Part shown: piece after piece, positions 45,466-56,070 of the stretch
Layout of the letters: the number at the start of each line of letters is the position of its first letter
Numbering within the stretch: the stretch's first letter is position 1
NCBI GenBank assembly: GCA_033977485.1
Contig: CM066984.1
Span: 30,671,501 to 30,735,500 of the forward strand
Direction: 5' to 3'
DNA length: 64,000 bases
Source: Hydrangea macrophylla
Lineage: Eukaryota; Streptophyta; Magnoliopsida; Cornales; Hydrangeaceae
Program-made: the position numbers and the translations under genes
The notes under the pieces: generated by a model
Databases searched by the model: none
Seen by the model: only the letters and a program-made list of their open reading frames with translations
What the model was told of the DNA's origin: nothing

Positions 45466-46894
45466 TATAGGAAAAATACGTTTAAAATTATTTATTTAAA
45501 AGCGCAACAGAAAGACAAAGTTCAAAAACTTTATTTGTAGCCTGGATCTACTACTCATCAATTCTATAGATACGTATATACAAAAGGGAGAAAAGTTTAT
45601 ACCTAACGGTCTTTAACCCAATTCTGATTGTCTTCTTCCTCGATGGTGCAATAGCATCCACTAGATGGTCTTTACTCCAATGTCTCCTTTGAACACTTTC
45701 AGAGAGGCTAGAGATGGTGGGAACTCTGATAGGGAGGATAAGAAGGCTAAGGAAACTCTAAAACATTTTTTGCAACTCTGGTATAGAAAAAATGACAACT
45801 ATTAAATTCTGTACATAGTTGCCCTATTTATAGATTTCCAAATCAACTTTAAGCCTTCGATTGATCAAAGCCGCTTCGATCGATCAAAGCGTTTCGATTG
45901 ATTGAACCTACCAATTCTTCAATCGATCGAAACTCTTTCGATCGATCGAACCTATCTTAACAAGATCCTCTTGTGCCTTTCCAAGCATCCTAGTGTAGCT
46001 AAGAATGGAACCTCCTAGGCTCTTTATTGTTGGCTAAGACCCTAATCAACTGATCAGTTAACGTTTACTCTACTATAAAACGATAAATGAACTCCAACAC
46101 AAAAGAACAAATCTGAAGTGATAACTAGACTTGTATGGTGTACTAATCTCCCTTTACTATCAGCATTCATAATCATATTCAGGTAGTCGAATAACTATTA
46201 CTATCAACCTGAATCATGATTACTTCTTGTATTCCTTCAGACCCAATATTGATAACTACTTATCAAAAAGACTACAATTCTCAATAATCAACTTAGTGAC
46301 ATTCTCAAGGGAATGCTTACTCTTTATTAGAGGGTGGATTCTATCTTAACAATATATGTTCAAAACCCTGTGAACATGACATACCCAAGATACCTAGGTG
46401 TTGATCCTTAAGATCTCACTGATTGGTAAGTCAAAGCAGCCATATCCACAGTCTGCGTTCATAATCATCTCAAGATTGAGAACACGTACCTTATACAAGT
46501 TATGAGTTCTTATCGACTATTGACAGTCTTAAGTATCAATAGGAAAACTCAGGTCCGTTAATGCACTATAAGCACTAGCATATTAACTAAGAGTTATACT
46601 CTAGTGATTGAGATTCATCACTCCATCCAATGGTAGTTAATCACGCTACAATGTAAGCCTGATGAGATATCCAGTCTCATCATCCACTGTGACAATCTCG
46701 AAGTATCAAAGAATAGTAATTCGTATCTCACTTGTATATATCTCATACACATATGAATTACTTACTATAATACATAAGGATTAACAATCATCTCATGAAA
46801 AAAACATACATGATGAAATGTAAAGCTGATATCCATATATTAAAATGTCAATGTCTCATGCATAAAATAATGGTTTGAGGGCATAAACCCAACA
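45466..46894 (-). repeat. 5' LTR of element III
   Basis: 1,429 bp, partner of 12690-13870. TATA box at 45824-45833 (minus) and a decayed palindrome array at 45856-45950, which its partner has lost. The inner end reads TATA instead of TTCA. Confidence 0.93.
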
Positions 46895-46899
46895 CCTAC

Positions 46900-47073
46900 A
46901 AATTCTTATAGTGAGTATAGTTGGGGGAATCATCCGAATTTGAATAATTGGAGAACTAAGGCAAATCAAGCACAAAGTAATTTTAATCAACAGCCTCAAC
47001 AAAATCAATACTTCTAATGTAATCAACAATATCCATCCCCATAACAACAAAACTATCATGGCAATGTACAACA
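46900..47073 (+). pseudogene. Athila-type gag, middle fragment (element V)
   Basis: After the element III target duplication the sequence continues V gag: SEYSWGNHPNLNNWRTK and Q/N-rich text, which resembles NPNEATN/NHPNFSWKNN of A2. Element IV interrupts it at 47073. Confidence 0.85.
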
Positions 47074-47676
47074 TGAAATGCCCAAAATGATCCAACTATG
47101 AAGTTGGTCTGCCAAGTCACCGAGAGGTGCTGATTACTTCAGTAAAGGCGCCGTAGTCAAGCAATCCCGAGGTGTTCGTCAAGACCGTGCGGTTCGTACC
47201 AACAGGACGGGCATGAAAGATCGAGGCATCCCGTGGACCCGGCCTAACCAGCAGTTTCCTAAACCAGCTGCCAGTCTGCAAGATGGAATGTGGCAGTTTC
47301 CTAAACCGCTTAGGAAACTCTCTCCAAATCATGCAAATCAATTATAATCAGATTAGGCTTCCTAATCTAACTAACTTACCATGTAAAGGTGGACTCTTGC
47401 ATCTGGCTCACCTACCCTGTCTACAGGGATCCGAATAACTCTCTAGCTATCAAGCATAGAACGGAGAATCCACCACTATACGCATACACCCGGCCGGTAT
47501 TGCTGGTAGTGCCGTCCCTCTTTGCTGGCTCACCAGGCCCGCTGGTGATCTGCTAGTGAACACGCTCAGACGCAACCGTGGACGTAGGTCACCTAATTAA
47601 TAGGACCGAACCACATACAACTTATTCTTGTCTTTTTCTATCTCTAAACCCTTCTTACCAATTTTCGGCATCATCA
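47074..47676 (+). repeat. 5' LTR of element IV, lacking its TATA box
   Basis: The 3' LTR reads GCATCTATAAAAGAGCCCACC, while this copy reads GCATCTGGCTCACC at about 47399-47412. The TATA box is therefore missing from the copy that would drive sense transcription. Confidence 0.93.
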
Positions 47677-47700
47677 GTTTGGTGCGGTCTGTGGGAAACG
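47677..47700 (+). promoter_or_regulatory. Primer-binding site region of element IV
   Basis: GTTTGGTGCGGTCTGTGGGA directly follows the LTR, in the same place and form as in element VII. Confidence 0.82.
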
Positions 47701-47737
47701 ATAGAGTTTTTCACCAACAAATTCTTGACTAATCAAT

Positions 47738-49340
47738 ATGCTGCCTAGGAGTAAGAAGCCCGTTACCCAGCCCGGTCAGGAGGATTCACAGCCCGGGCGA
47801 TCGGCTGCCTCCATGACCACAGAGCAGATAACAGCAGCGATGGCGCAACTCTTGGAGGGCCAGGGGCGAACACAGGAATAGATGGAGGTGCTTTTGGCCA
47901 GGCAAGAAAAGCACCCTGCACCAGAAGATCAGCCCGAGAAAAGCGCTCCCGTTTAGGATACCACTCGGGTGCGAAGGCGAGCCCGTTCTACCCCGGTGTC
48001 CCCACCGGACTTGGGAACACCTCGGTGATGGTGAGCATAGCGAGGCAACCAGACGCTTGCAATGGTGAGCTTGGCCCAATCCTCACTAGCTGGAGGATGC
48101 CAGAACTATTATCAACCAGCGACGTGCAGCCAAAAGGGAGGAGCCAGGACGGAAGGCCCGGGAATCAGCCAAGGATGCTCCGACCTGGAGCCAGGAGGAC
48201 CTTAGGCACACAATTACTCGGACCTGGAGCCTGGCCCTATCCCCAAGGTCGACGTGCTTTGAGGAAGAGGCCTCGTCATCCGATCTGACCTACCGCTCGG
48301 ATATAGAGAGGAGAACCTGGCGGGATGACGTAAAGGGCTAGGTCGAGGAACTGCAACAGCAGATTGAGAGGTTGAGCCGCAAGTCCGGCCATGACCTCAT
48401 GAACACGGAGATGGAATCACCATACACAACTCGAGTGGTGCAGTTCCCTATCCCGCGAAAGTTCAAACCCCCTCACCTTAACCCCTATGACGGCACAGGG
48501 AGTCCAGTGGACCACATCCGCACCTACAAGGCTCAGATGGCACTAGTCACCAAGGTGGACGAGCTACTGTGCCTGGCCTTTCCCAGTACCCTCAAAGGGC
48601 CAGCAGCACATTGGTTCTATGCTTTAAAGCCCTAAACGGTCGATGACTTCAAAGCCCTCAGCAAGTTGTTCATCAGCCACTTTGTCAGGATGCTCGATCG
48701 GTCACAACCGGACACACAGCTGCTGACCGTCAAGCAGCACAAAGGGGAGTCCCTGAGGGAATATGTGGACCGTTTCAACCAGCAAAGGCTCCAGATTCGT
48801 AATCTCAATGAAACGACCGTAATTATGGCCTTCTGTTCGGGAGTTCAACACACCAAGGTTGCCAAGTCATTTCATCGTGACCGACCGGCAACCCTGGTGG
48901 AGCTCTCGGAGAGGGTCGGAAAGTACATAGACACTGAAGAGTTCCTGAAATCAAAGTACGCCGGTCAGGCGGGAGATGAATCCCCGAAGGCCAAGCGCAA
49001 GTGTAAAGGATTTGAGAAGGGCTCGGGAAAGAAGCCGAAGCAAGATCAAAAGGATGTTCGGGGTCAGCCCCCGATCACTTTCACACCCCTTTCCCGGCCT
49101 ATACAAGAAGTCATGGCCGCCGCAGAGGCGCAGAGGTTGCTTCAGTAGCCAGCTAAACTCAGAGCCCCGTTCGGTAAGAGGAATCGGGACAAGTTTTGCC
49201 GCTTCCACAGGGACCACGGCCATGAAACGGAGGATTGCTTTAAGCTAAAGCTAGCAATAGAGAAGCTGATCGAGCAGGGACACCTTGCAGAGTTTGTCAC
49301 AGCAGATAGACGACCCCGACAGGACACCTGAGCTCCCAAT
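47738..49340 (+). pseudogene. Tat-type gag of element IV, broken
   Basis: The start at 47738 gives MLPRSKKPVTQPG and hits a stop after about 45 codons (CAG to TAG). The gag domain is at 48372-48635 and 48666-49148, separated by one stop: FPIPRKFKPPHLNPYDG, FPSTLKGPAAHWFYALKP, LREYVDRFNQQRLQI. A zinc-knuckle-like CRFHRDHGHETEDC lies at about 49198-49240, after another stop. The N-terminal section 47880-48340 needs several frame changes. Confidence 0.92.
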
Positions 49341-49489
49341 CAGCCACCACCACTTGGACAAATCTATGTGATCTCCGGAGGAACTTCAGGCGGAGGGGAT
49401 TCACAGTCGGCACGGAAGAGGCATACTCGGTCATCCTGGGAGGATATCTGGCAGGTCCAATTCACTGGCTCCCCCTAACTGATGTTCTA

Positions 49490-50052
49490 ACATTCTCATC
49501 CGACGACTTGCAGGGCATCCACTGCCCCCATGATGACCCGCTAGTTGTGACACTTTCTATAGCCAACTATATGATCAAGAGGGTGCTAGTGGATAGAGGC
49601 AGCTCATCCGACATCATGTTCACGCCAGCATTCGATCAACTCGAGATTGCCAGGGATCGGCTCCGGCAGGTTGCTACCCCCTGGTTGGGTTCAACGGTTC
49701 CAGCACACAACCGCTCAGAATAATCGAGCTCCCAGGTCTCATGGGGACTTATCCTCAGCAGGCCTTCGTGCTGACCAATTTCGTGATCGTGGAATCCCCA
49801 TCGGCCTATAATGTCATTCTTGGGAGGCCAACACTCAACAAGGCCAAGGCAGTTGTCTCCATCTATAGCTTAACAGTGAAGTTCCCAACTCCTCAGGGAC
49901 CCAGATGCTTGCGTGCAGATCAGATTACCACCCAGATTTGCTATGTCAGCTCGTTACGCCGGGGGGCTATCACTGAAACATTAAACGTTCAAGAGATGGA
50001 CCCCCGGACCAGAGCGACGCGGTGGGTCCGGTGGAAGAATTGGAAAGAGTGA
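49490..50052 (+). pseudogene. Tat-type aspartic protease of element IV
   Basis: 49508-49723 includes KRVLVDRGSSSDIMF, where the family normally has a D-[T/G/S]-G motif; here the middle residue is arginine. 49741-50052 continues (TFVIVESPSAYNVILGRPTLNKAKAVVS), after a frame change near 49725. Probably inactive. Confidence 0.85.
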
Positions 50053-50139
50053 CGTTGAATCCCGAGTACCCCGACCGCACGATCAGTATTGGTACCCTAC
50101 TGGAGCCCGGCCTGAAGGAAAAATTGACTCAGTTCTTAA

Positions 50140-50930
50140 GGTAAAATCAGGACGTTTTTGCTTAGAGTCATGAGGATATGCCCGGGATTGACCCCCGAGT
50201 AATGTCCCATTGACTCAATGTCAGTCCAGATTGCCGACCGGTGAAGCAGAAAAGGAGGGGCATGGCCCTCGAGAGGCAGAAAGTAGTGAGTGAGGAGGTC
50301 GAGAAGCTCCTCAAAGCCCGTTCCATACGAGAAGTCCACTACCCCGACTAGCTAGCCAATATAGTACTTGTCAAGAAAAGCAGCAGGAAGTGGAGGATGT
50401 GTGTGGACTTCACCGACTTGAATAAAGCCTGCCCCAAGGATTGCTATCTGCTGCCCAGGATAGACCTCCTTGTGGACTCCACGGCCGGTTACTCACTCCT
50501 CTCATTTATGGACGCCTACTCAGGGTACAACCAGATCAGCATGTATCCCGGGGACGAAGAGAAGACTGCGTTCATCACTGACCAAGGTACGCATTGTTAC
50601 AAGGTTATGCCATTCGGTCTCAAGAATGTCGGGGCCACTTACCAATGCCTGGTCAACTACATGTTTAAGGACCTGATTGGGAAGTCTATGGAAGTATATA
50701 TGGATGATCTGCTGGTCAAGAGCCAGGACGAGCCCGACCACTTTGAGCATCTGGCCGGGGCCTTCAGTATTTTGAGAAAATTCAGGATGAGGTTGAACCC
50801 GGCCAAATGCACCTTCGACATCTCGTCCAGGAAATTTCTGGGCCACTTAGTCAGCAGACGGGGGATTAAAGCAAACCTCAAAAAGATCCAGTCCATCATC
50901 AACATGCGGTCGCCCAAATCGACGAAGTAG
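50140..50930 (+). pseudogene. Tat-type reverse transcriptase of element IV
   Basis: The frame 50397-50930 is open for 177 codons: MCVDFTDLNKACPKD, SFMDAYSGYNQI, MPFGLKNVGATYQ and the active site VYMDDLLVKS. Upstream text (50140-50396) has two stops. The catalytic residues are intact, but the frame ends at a TAG at 50928-50930. Confidence 0.93.
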
Positions 50931-51290
50931 GTTCAGAGCTTAGCCGAACGGGTGGCCGCACTGAACAGATTTATCTCCCGAGCTACCGACCGGTGCCTGC
51001 CATTCTTTAAAATCCTCCGCAAGGCATTTCAGTGGTCAGAAGAGTGCGAAGAGGTGTTCCAGGAACTTAAGAAGTACTTGGCGTCCCCTCCTCTACTCTC
51101 AACACCCGTGTCGGGGGAAGAATTATTTTTATACTTGGCAGTGTCACCATCAGCGGTTAGCTCAGCACTCATTCGGGAAGAGCACGGGATACAGTTACCA
51201 ATGTACTATACCAGCCGGGCGTTATAGGGCGCAGAGAGTCTGAACCACCGGCCCTACCGCCCGGGTTACACTCTGATATCTCTACCTGGG
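50931..51290 (+). pseudogene. Truncated RT-linked RNase H of element IV
   Basis: 50952-51227 encodes the RT thumb and connection (FFKILRKAFQWSEECEEVFQELKKYLASPPLL) and the beginning of RNase H (LYLAVSPSAVSSALIRE). It then stops at YYTSRAL. The usual 60-80 residues after it are missing, and the next domain follows within about 60 bp, which indicates an internal deletion. Confidence 0.82.
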
Positions 51291-51824
51291 TACTGTACGT
51301 GGACGGTTCATCCAATCAGCAAGGCATTGGTGCGGGAATCATCCTAACTATCCCTGACGGTATCCAGCTCGAATATGCACTAAGGTTTGGGTTTCGTGCC
51401 TCCAACAATGAGGCCAAATACGAAGCCCTATTGGTCGGATTACAGTTTGCCATTTCTATGAGTGCACAACAGGTCCAGGGATACAGCGATTCCCAGCTCG
51501 TGGTCAACCAGGTTAACCAAGAGTACGAAGCGCGGGAAGACAACATGGTAGCCTACTTGGCCCTTGTCCGAGAGGTTTCCAAGAAGCTCAGGTGGTTCTC
51601 CATCACGCAGATACCCAAAGAAGAAAACACCAGGGCCGACCGGTTGGCTCGTCTTGCCTCATCTTCTGAGTCAGAATTGCCAGGGATACGGATAGAATAT
51701 CTACCCGAGCCAAGTGTGGTGAACTCAGAAGGCATGGAGGTAGATCCGGTCACCATGGGACCTAGCTGGATGGACCCAATCGTCGCATTCTTGACAACAG
51801 GCACGCTACCAGACGAGAAAGAAG
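51291..51824 (+). pseudogene. Second (archaeal-type-like) RNase H of element IV
   Basis: The open part 51299-51862 carries VDGSSNQQGIGAGIIL, ASNNEAKYEALLVGLQFA, YSDSQLVVNQV and NTRADRLARLAS. The D, E, D, D pattern of the RNase H fold is visible. A second RNase H behind RT is a mark of Tat-lineage gypsy elements. It would remove RNA from hybrids. The domain itself looks intact. Confidence 0.88.
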
Positions 51825-52994
51825 ATGCCCGCTGGGTGGGCGGCCCAATATCATCTTGTTGATGGTATCCTCTATAAGAGAGGATTCACTATCCCATACC
51901 TCCGCTGTGTTCACCCCGCGCAGGTCCAAGCGATATTGTTCGAAATCCACGAAGGAGTGTGCGGGAATCACATCGGAGGTCGGGCACTCTCCAGGAAGGC
52001 CTTATTGCAAGGTTATTACTGGCCAACCATGGACCGAGATTCTCAAGAGTATGTCAGAAGGTGTGATAAGTGTCAGAGATACTCTTCCATGATCAATCGA
52101 CTAAGAGAGCTCCAGACACCAATCCACAGCCCCTGGCCGTTCGCCCAGTGGGGTATCGACATTGTCAGTCCCCTGTTGATGGAAAAAGGACAGGTCAAGT
52201 TTGCCGTGATTGCTGTTGATTACTTCACCAAGTGGGCAGAAGCCGAGCGCTTGACAACAATAATTGAACGGAAAATGGAAAGCTTCGTAGAAAGGAATAT
52301 TCTCAGTAAGTTCGGTATTCCCCGGGTTCTGGTCAGTGATAACGGCAGACAATTCGACACCCCTATCTTCAGGTAGTTCTGCTCGGGTTATGGGATACTA
52401 AATCATTACTCCTCCCCCGAGCACCCTCAAGCCAACGGTCAAGCCAAGGTGATAAACCGGACAATCTTGCAGTTAATCAAAATAAGGCTTGAAGGAGCCA
52501 AAGGGCTGTGGGCTGAAGAACTACCAACCCTCCTATGGGCCTACCGTACTATACCCCGAGCGGCAACAGGCGAGACGCCGTTCTCTTTAACATATGGATT
52601 CGAGGCAGTGGTCTCCATAGAGCTCGGGTTGCCTACATATCGGGTGGCTAACTTCAGTGCGCCGGATAACAAAGAAGCTCTCAGGTCAGAACTGGATCTG
52701 GTAGAGGAAAGGAGAGACCAAGCCTATCTAAAGGTGGCAGCCTACAAGCAACGAGTTTCGCAATACTACAACAGCAAGGTGAAGCACCACAGTTTTCAAG
52801 TCAGAGACCTCGTCCTTAAGGCAGTGAACCAGTCCACCCAGATCCCGAGCCATGGGAAGTTGGGGGCAAACTGGGAAGGACCGTATAAAGTAACCCGGGT
52901 CAACCGACCGGGAACTTACTGGCTACAGAGCATGGACGGGTACGATTTCTCTCATCCTTGGAATGTGCAACACCTTCGCAAGTATTATCAGTAA
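51825..52994 (+). pseudogene. Tat-type integrase of element IV, broken
   Basis: 51825-52376 has the zinc-binding HHCC segment (HEGVCGNHIGGRAL...CDKC), WGIDIV and VSDNGRQFD. A TAG then replaces one codon at 52374-52376. 52449-52994 carries the C-terminal part to HLRKYYQ. The catalytic glutamate (GQAEV in relatives) reads lysine (AAG at 52446-52448). The enzyme would be dead even without the stop. Confidence 0.92.
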
Positions 52995-53139
52995 TACTTG
53001 GCCACGAGAATTTAGTATTGGTAGAGAAATTTGTTTTTGTAGCTCTAATTGAGCAACCGCTATAAATTTTTGTTTTTAAATAAAATTGTATAGTTTATTT
53101 TGCAAATTTACTCCTGTCAGTACACCGTGCAATGCAGAA

Positions 53140-53255
53140 AAGTCCTCGGGCCTAACCCCGAGGCACAAAAGACCTTGGGCTCCGAACCCAGGCACAAAAA
53201 GACCTCGAGCTCCGAACCCAAGCACAAAAGACCTCGGGCTCCGAACCCACGCACC
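53140..53255 (+). repeat. Array of about 30-bp hairpin units (element IV)
   Basis: Four units start near 53141, 53171, 53201 and 53230: AGACCTCGGG, a CTCCGAA-type loop, then CCCGAGGCAC or variants. This is the same unit type and place as in element VII 4525-4696. Stems in units 2-4 are partly decayed. Confidence 0.85.
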
Positions 53256-54133
53256 GGATTTGCCTAGGTCTAACCAACGATGGGGGCAAACCCCTAGGTG
53301 GCTGATGATGGCAAACCTAAAAGGACCCTGCAACCACCTATGTTCCAGGTCAGTTTCCTATGGTCACTCCTCACCACGCGCCACCTTCGCAGGACACTCG
53401 GGGGACAAGGGGATACTAGACCCAAACAGGAAATTACATAAAGCTTTGCTTAGGTCCAGTCGATGACGGGGGCAAACCCGTAGGTTGCCGACGATGGCAA
53501 GCTTCAAAGGACCCTACAACCATCCATGTTCCAGGTCGATTTCCTATAGCCACCCACTCCTGCACTCCCACCTTAGCAAAATGCTTGGGGGGCAGGGGAA
53601 TATTAGGCCAAAATAGGAAATCACACCGGTCACTAAAAGAACTTGGAAGATATTCCTAAGGGCTTATAGTGATCAGAGATAGATATCCTAGACGGTAAAA
53701 CAGGATACTCCTATAATACACCAGGAATTCCCGTACGGTAAAGCAGGATATTCTTATAATACACTGAGACATCCTGGACGCTAAACAGGACAAGTTCCTA
53801 TGGCACACTGGGCTATTACCTTTAAAACAGGTCAAGAAGACTAGGTGTTCTACTGGTTACAAGTTCCTAAACCATTTACTAAGGCAGGGGATTAGGTCGG
53901 CTAAAAATAGGGTGGATACTAGCAATCGCAAACAGGCACAGTGCAGATAAAAGTAAACAGTTAATGGAAAGTGAGCAGAAAATGGAAAGAAAGTTTGACC
54001 TCGACGGCCTTTTCATTAATAAAGAACTGTACAAAACCACGGCGGCAGTTATAGTAGCCTCCCCATAAAAGGAAAAAACTACAACAATATAAAAAACAAA
54101 AAAAAAAAAAAAACACAAAACAACACCCATAGG
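53256..54133 (+). other. Non-coding region between pol and the antisense gene
   Basis: A block with GGGGGCAAACCCCTAGG occurs at about 53279 and again at about 53462, period about 183 bp; VII has one copy near 4725. A second repeat (TATTCC/TACACTG text) lies at 53640-53830. Nothing coding is recognised. The 16-base poly-A near 54098 is on the plus strand. Confidence 0.75.
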
Positions 54134-56070
54134 TCATGGGTTGTCCACAACGACCACCTCTTCCTCCTCAACAGCTTGCTCTTCCACAGAGGGGTCCCCG
54201 GTCGGTGCAGCTTCAGCGATGACCTCAGAGTCAGCTTGGCCCTCCTTCCAGTAACTGGACTCTGCCCAAGAGTAGCCAGACAGGTCCCAGTCAGGGTCTT
54301 TGGCAGAAGCCCGCTTCGCCAGATCAGCATAGCCCGTGAGGAACCCTGCCTCGAACTCCTCCTCAACATCCTTGGCTTCGGCATCCCGAGCGGCAGTGAG
54401 CTCCGAGAGCGTGGCCGTCATGGCCGCCAAGTCCTTCTCGGCAGTGATCCTCCTGGCTTCCGCGGCTATAGCTTTCATCTCTACAACCTTCCGGGTGGCC
54501 TGTTCGGTTAAAAGAGAGTCGCGGGTCTCCCCCAGCTTCAGGGCCGCTGCCCGGGATTTTTCCTCCTCCTCGGAGAGAACAAACTCTGCGGACTCCCGGG
54601 CAGCCCTCTCCACGGATAGGTCAGCCTCTGCAGCAGCCAACCTCTCAGCAATGCCGGGAAGGGTGGCTTCAGTCCTGGCCGCAATGCAGCCAATCTGCAA
54701 GATCAAGACAACATCAGTATACGCATGGAAGAAAAGCTAATGTTCATATTATAAAGTAACTCACCATGTGGCTGATGTTGTAGAGCCAACCGATTATGGC
54801 CTCGAGACTAAGAGAGCGCATTTGTCGATCTAACTCTGCAGTAGCCCAAGACCGGACCCTTCTGCTGTCTTGACTGTCGGCCTCGAGAAGGGGCCCGTGC
54901 GAGCTGTCTCCTCCATGCTCGGGAAGGAGACCCCGGACGGTTTGGCGGCGGGGAACAGTGGTGATGGCGGAGTGATGGTAACACCGGGTGTTGAGGCCGC
55001 AACAGCCTCCTTCTCCGCCTGGACAGAGATTCCCCGAGAGATCCTCTTGAGGGGCTGGACCTTGGCGGGGTCTGGCTTCTTCCTCTTCTGGTCAGCCCGG
55101 GCCATCAAGGCCACCTCTTTTTCCTTCAAGGCTACTGCGCTCTTGGGAGCCATTTTTGAAAAACTAGAGAAGAGCACATGGGAATTCAGTAAAGTACCAA
55201 ATAAAAGGAAAACCCAAAGGTCAAGAGATGGAATTTACCAGGAATGATCACCGAGAATATGGGAGCTACAAAGTGATGCTGGGGCTCGTAGGAAGTCTTC
55301 GGGCTTCCCGATCTGGTCAACACTTTATTGATGTCAGTTGGGTCCTCCACCAAAGATAAGATCCTCGCTTGGAACTCGTCGGGAAGACTGGGCGAGTCAA
55401 CTGATCCCACTGCAAGGCAAACATACAAATTGGTTAGTCATGGAAAAATAAAAAGACTAATCAGGAAAGAAAAGTGATTGGGCTTACTCCTCAGCTTCCC
55501 CACCCAGGAGGTCCTCAACTGCACACCTGGCGCCTTTTCACATAGCCCTAGGGTGGATACTTGGAAGAATTTCTTCTTCCATCCTTTATTATTGCTCGGG
55601 AAGTTAACTATTATCTTCTGCCCCTGCCTGGCCCCGAGTGAGAAGAAACCAGACTCCCGGTGAACTTGGAACGGCCTGTGGGTCCAAAAGAACTCCTATA
55701 GGGTGAGCTCATACCCGAGAACTTGAGGCCATAAGGAGATGGACCTCATCAGATACCACCAACCATTAGGGGCGAGTTGCCCGGGGGAGATCCCGAGGTA
55801 GATGAGTGCGTCCCGGGCAACAGGGTGGAGCAGTAGGTGGAGGCCTGCCATGAAAGTGTCTTCATATAGGGTAACGAAGCCCGACTCGTGGAAGTGAGCC
55901 CCGCCGTCGTGGACAGAAAGAGAGAAGGGGCCAGGAATGTCATATCTCTCCCTGATTCGGCCCAAATTAGGACCGCGCAGGGTGCTGATGATTGACTCGC
56001 AAGCGAAGATGACTCCGGGACTGTTCGGTACAGACCCTTCATCGCCCGACCCCCTAGATGTCGAGGCCAT
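54134..56070 (-). pseudogene. Antisense four-exon gene of element IV (gypsy-type transposon domain plus coiled coil)
   Basis: The minus-strand start at 56070 opens exon 1 (to 55488). Its text, FVTLYEDTFMAGLHLLLHPVARDALIYLGISPGQLAPNGW, matches my memory of the 'putative gypsy type transposon' domain (Pfam Transposase_28). A stop splits it after ELTL. Inferred introns: 55410-55487 (GTAAGC...TTGCAG), 55164-55238 (GTAAAT...CTCTAG) and 54695-54764 (GTGAGT...TTGCAG), each 70-78 bp. Exon 2 joins in frame; the exon 2-3 join and one point inside exon 3 are out of frame in this copy. Exon 4 (54134-54694) is an alanine/glutamate-rich coiled coil with an acidic end. Role unknown. Confidence 0.75.

Larger units (their letters stand above)
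12690..46894 (-). mobile_element. Ty1/copia element III, split by II
   Basis: The target duplication CCTAC is perfect (12685-12689 and 46895-46899). Without the nested element II the length is about 8.4 kb. On the minus strand the 5' LTR is 45466-46894, then the leader, gag, protease, integrase, RT, RNase H and the 3' LTR 12690-13870. It is the most decayed member of the copia family here. Both LTRs end TATA on the minus strand where I and II have TTCA. Confidence 0.95.

Noticed and set aside
47786..48288. Proline/arginine-rich frames on both strands in element IV
   Set aside because: They shadow the broken gag N-terminal region and have no independent support.
54176..54740. Plus-strand frames opposite the last antisense exon
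   Set aside because: The minus-strand frame has coiled-coil periodicity, splice signals and continuity with upstream exons; the plus-strand frames have none of these.
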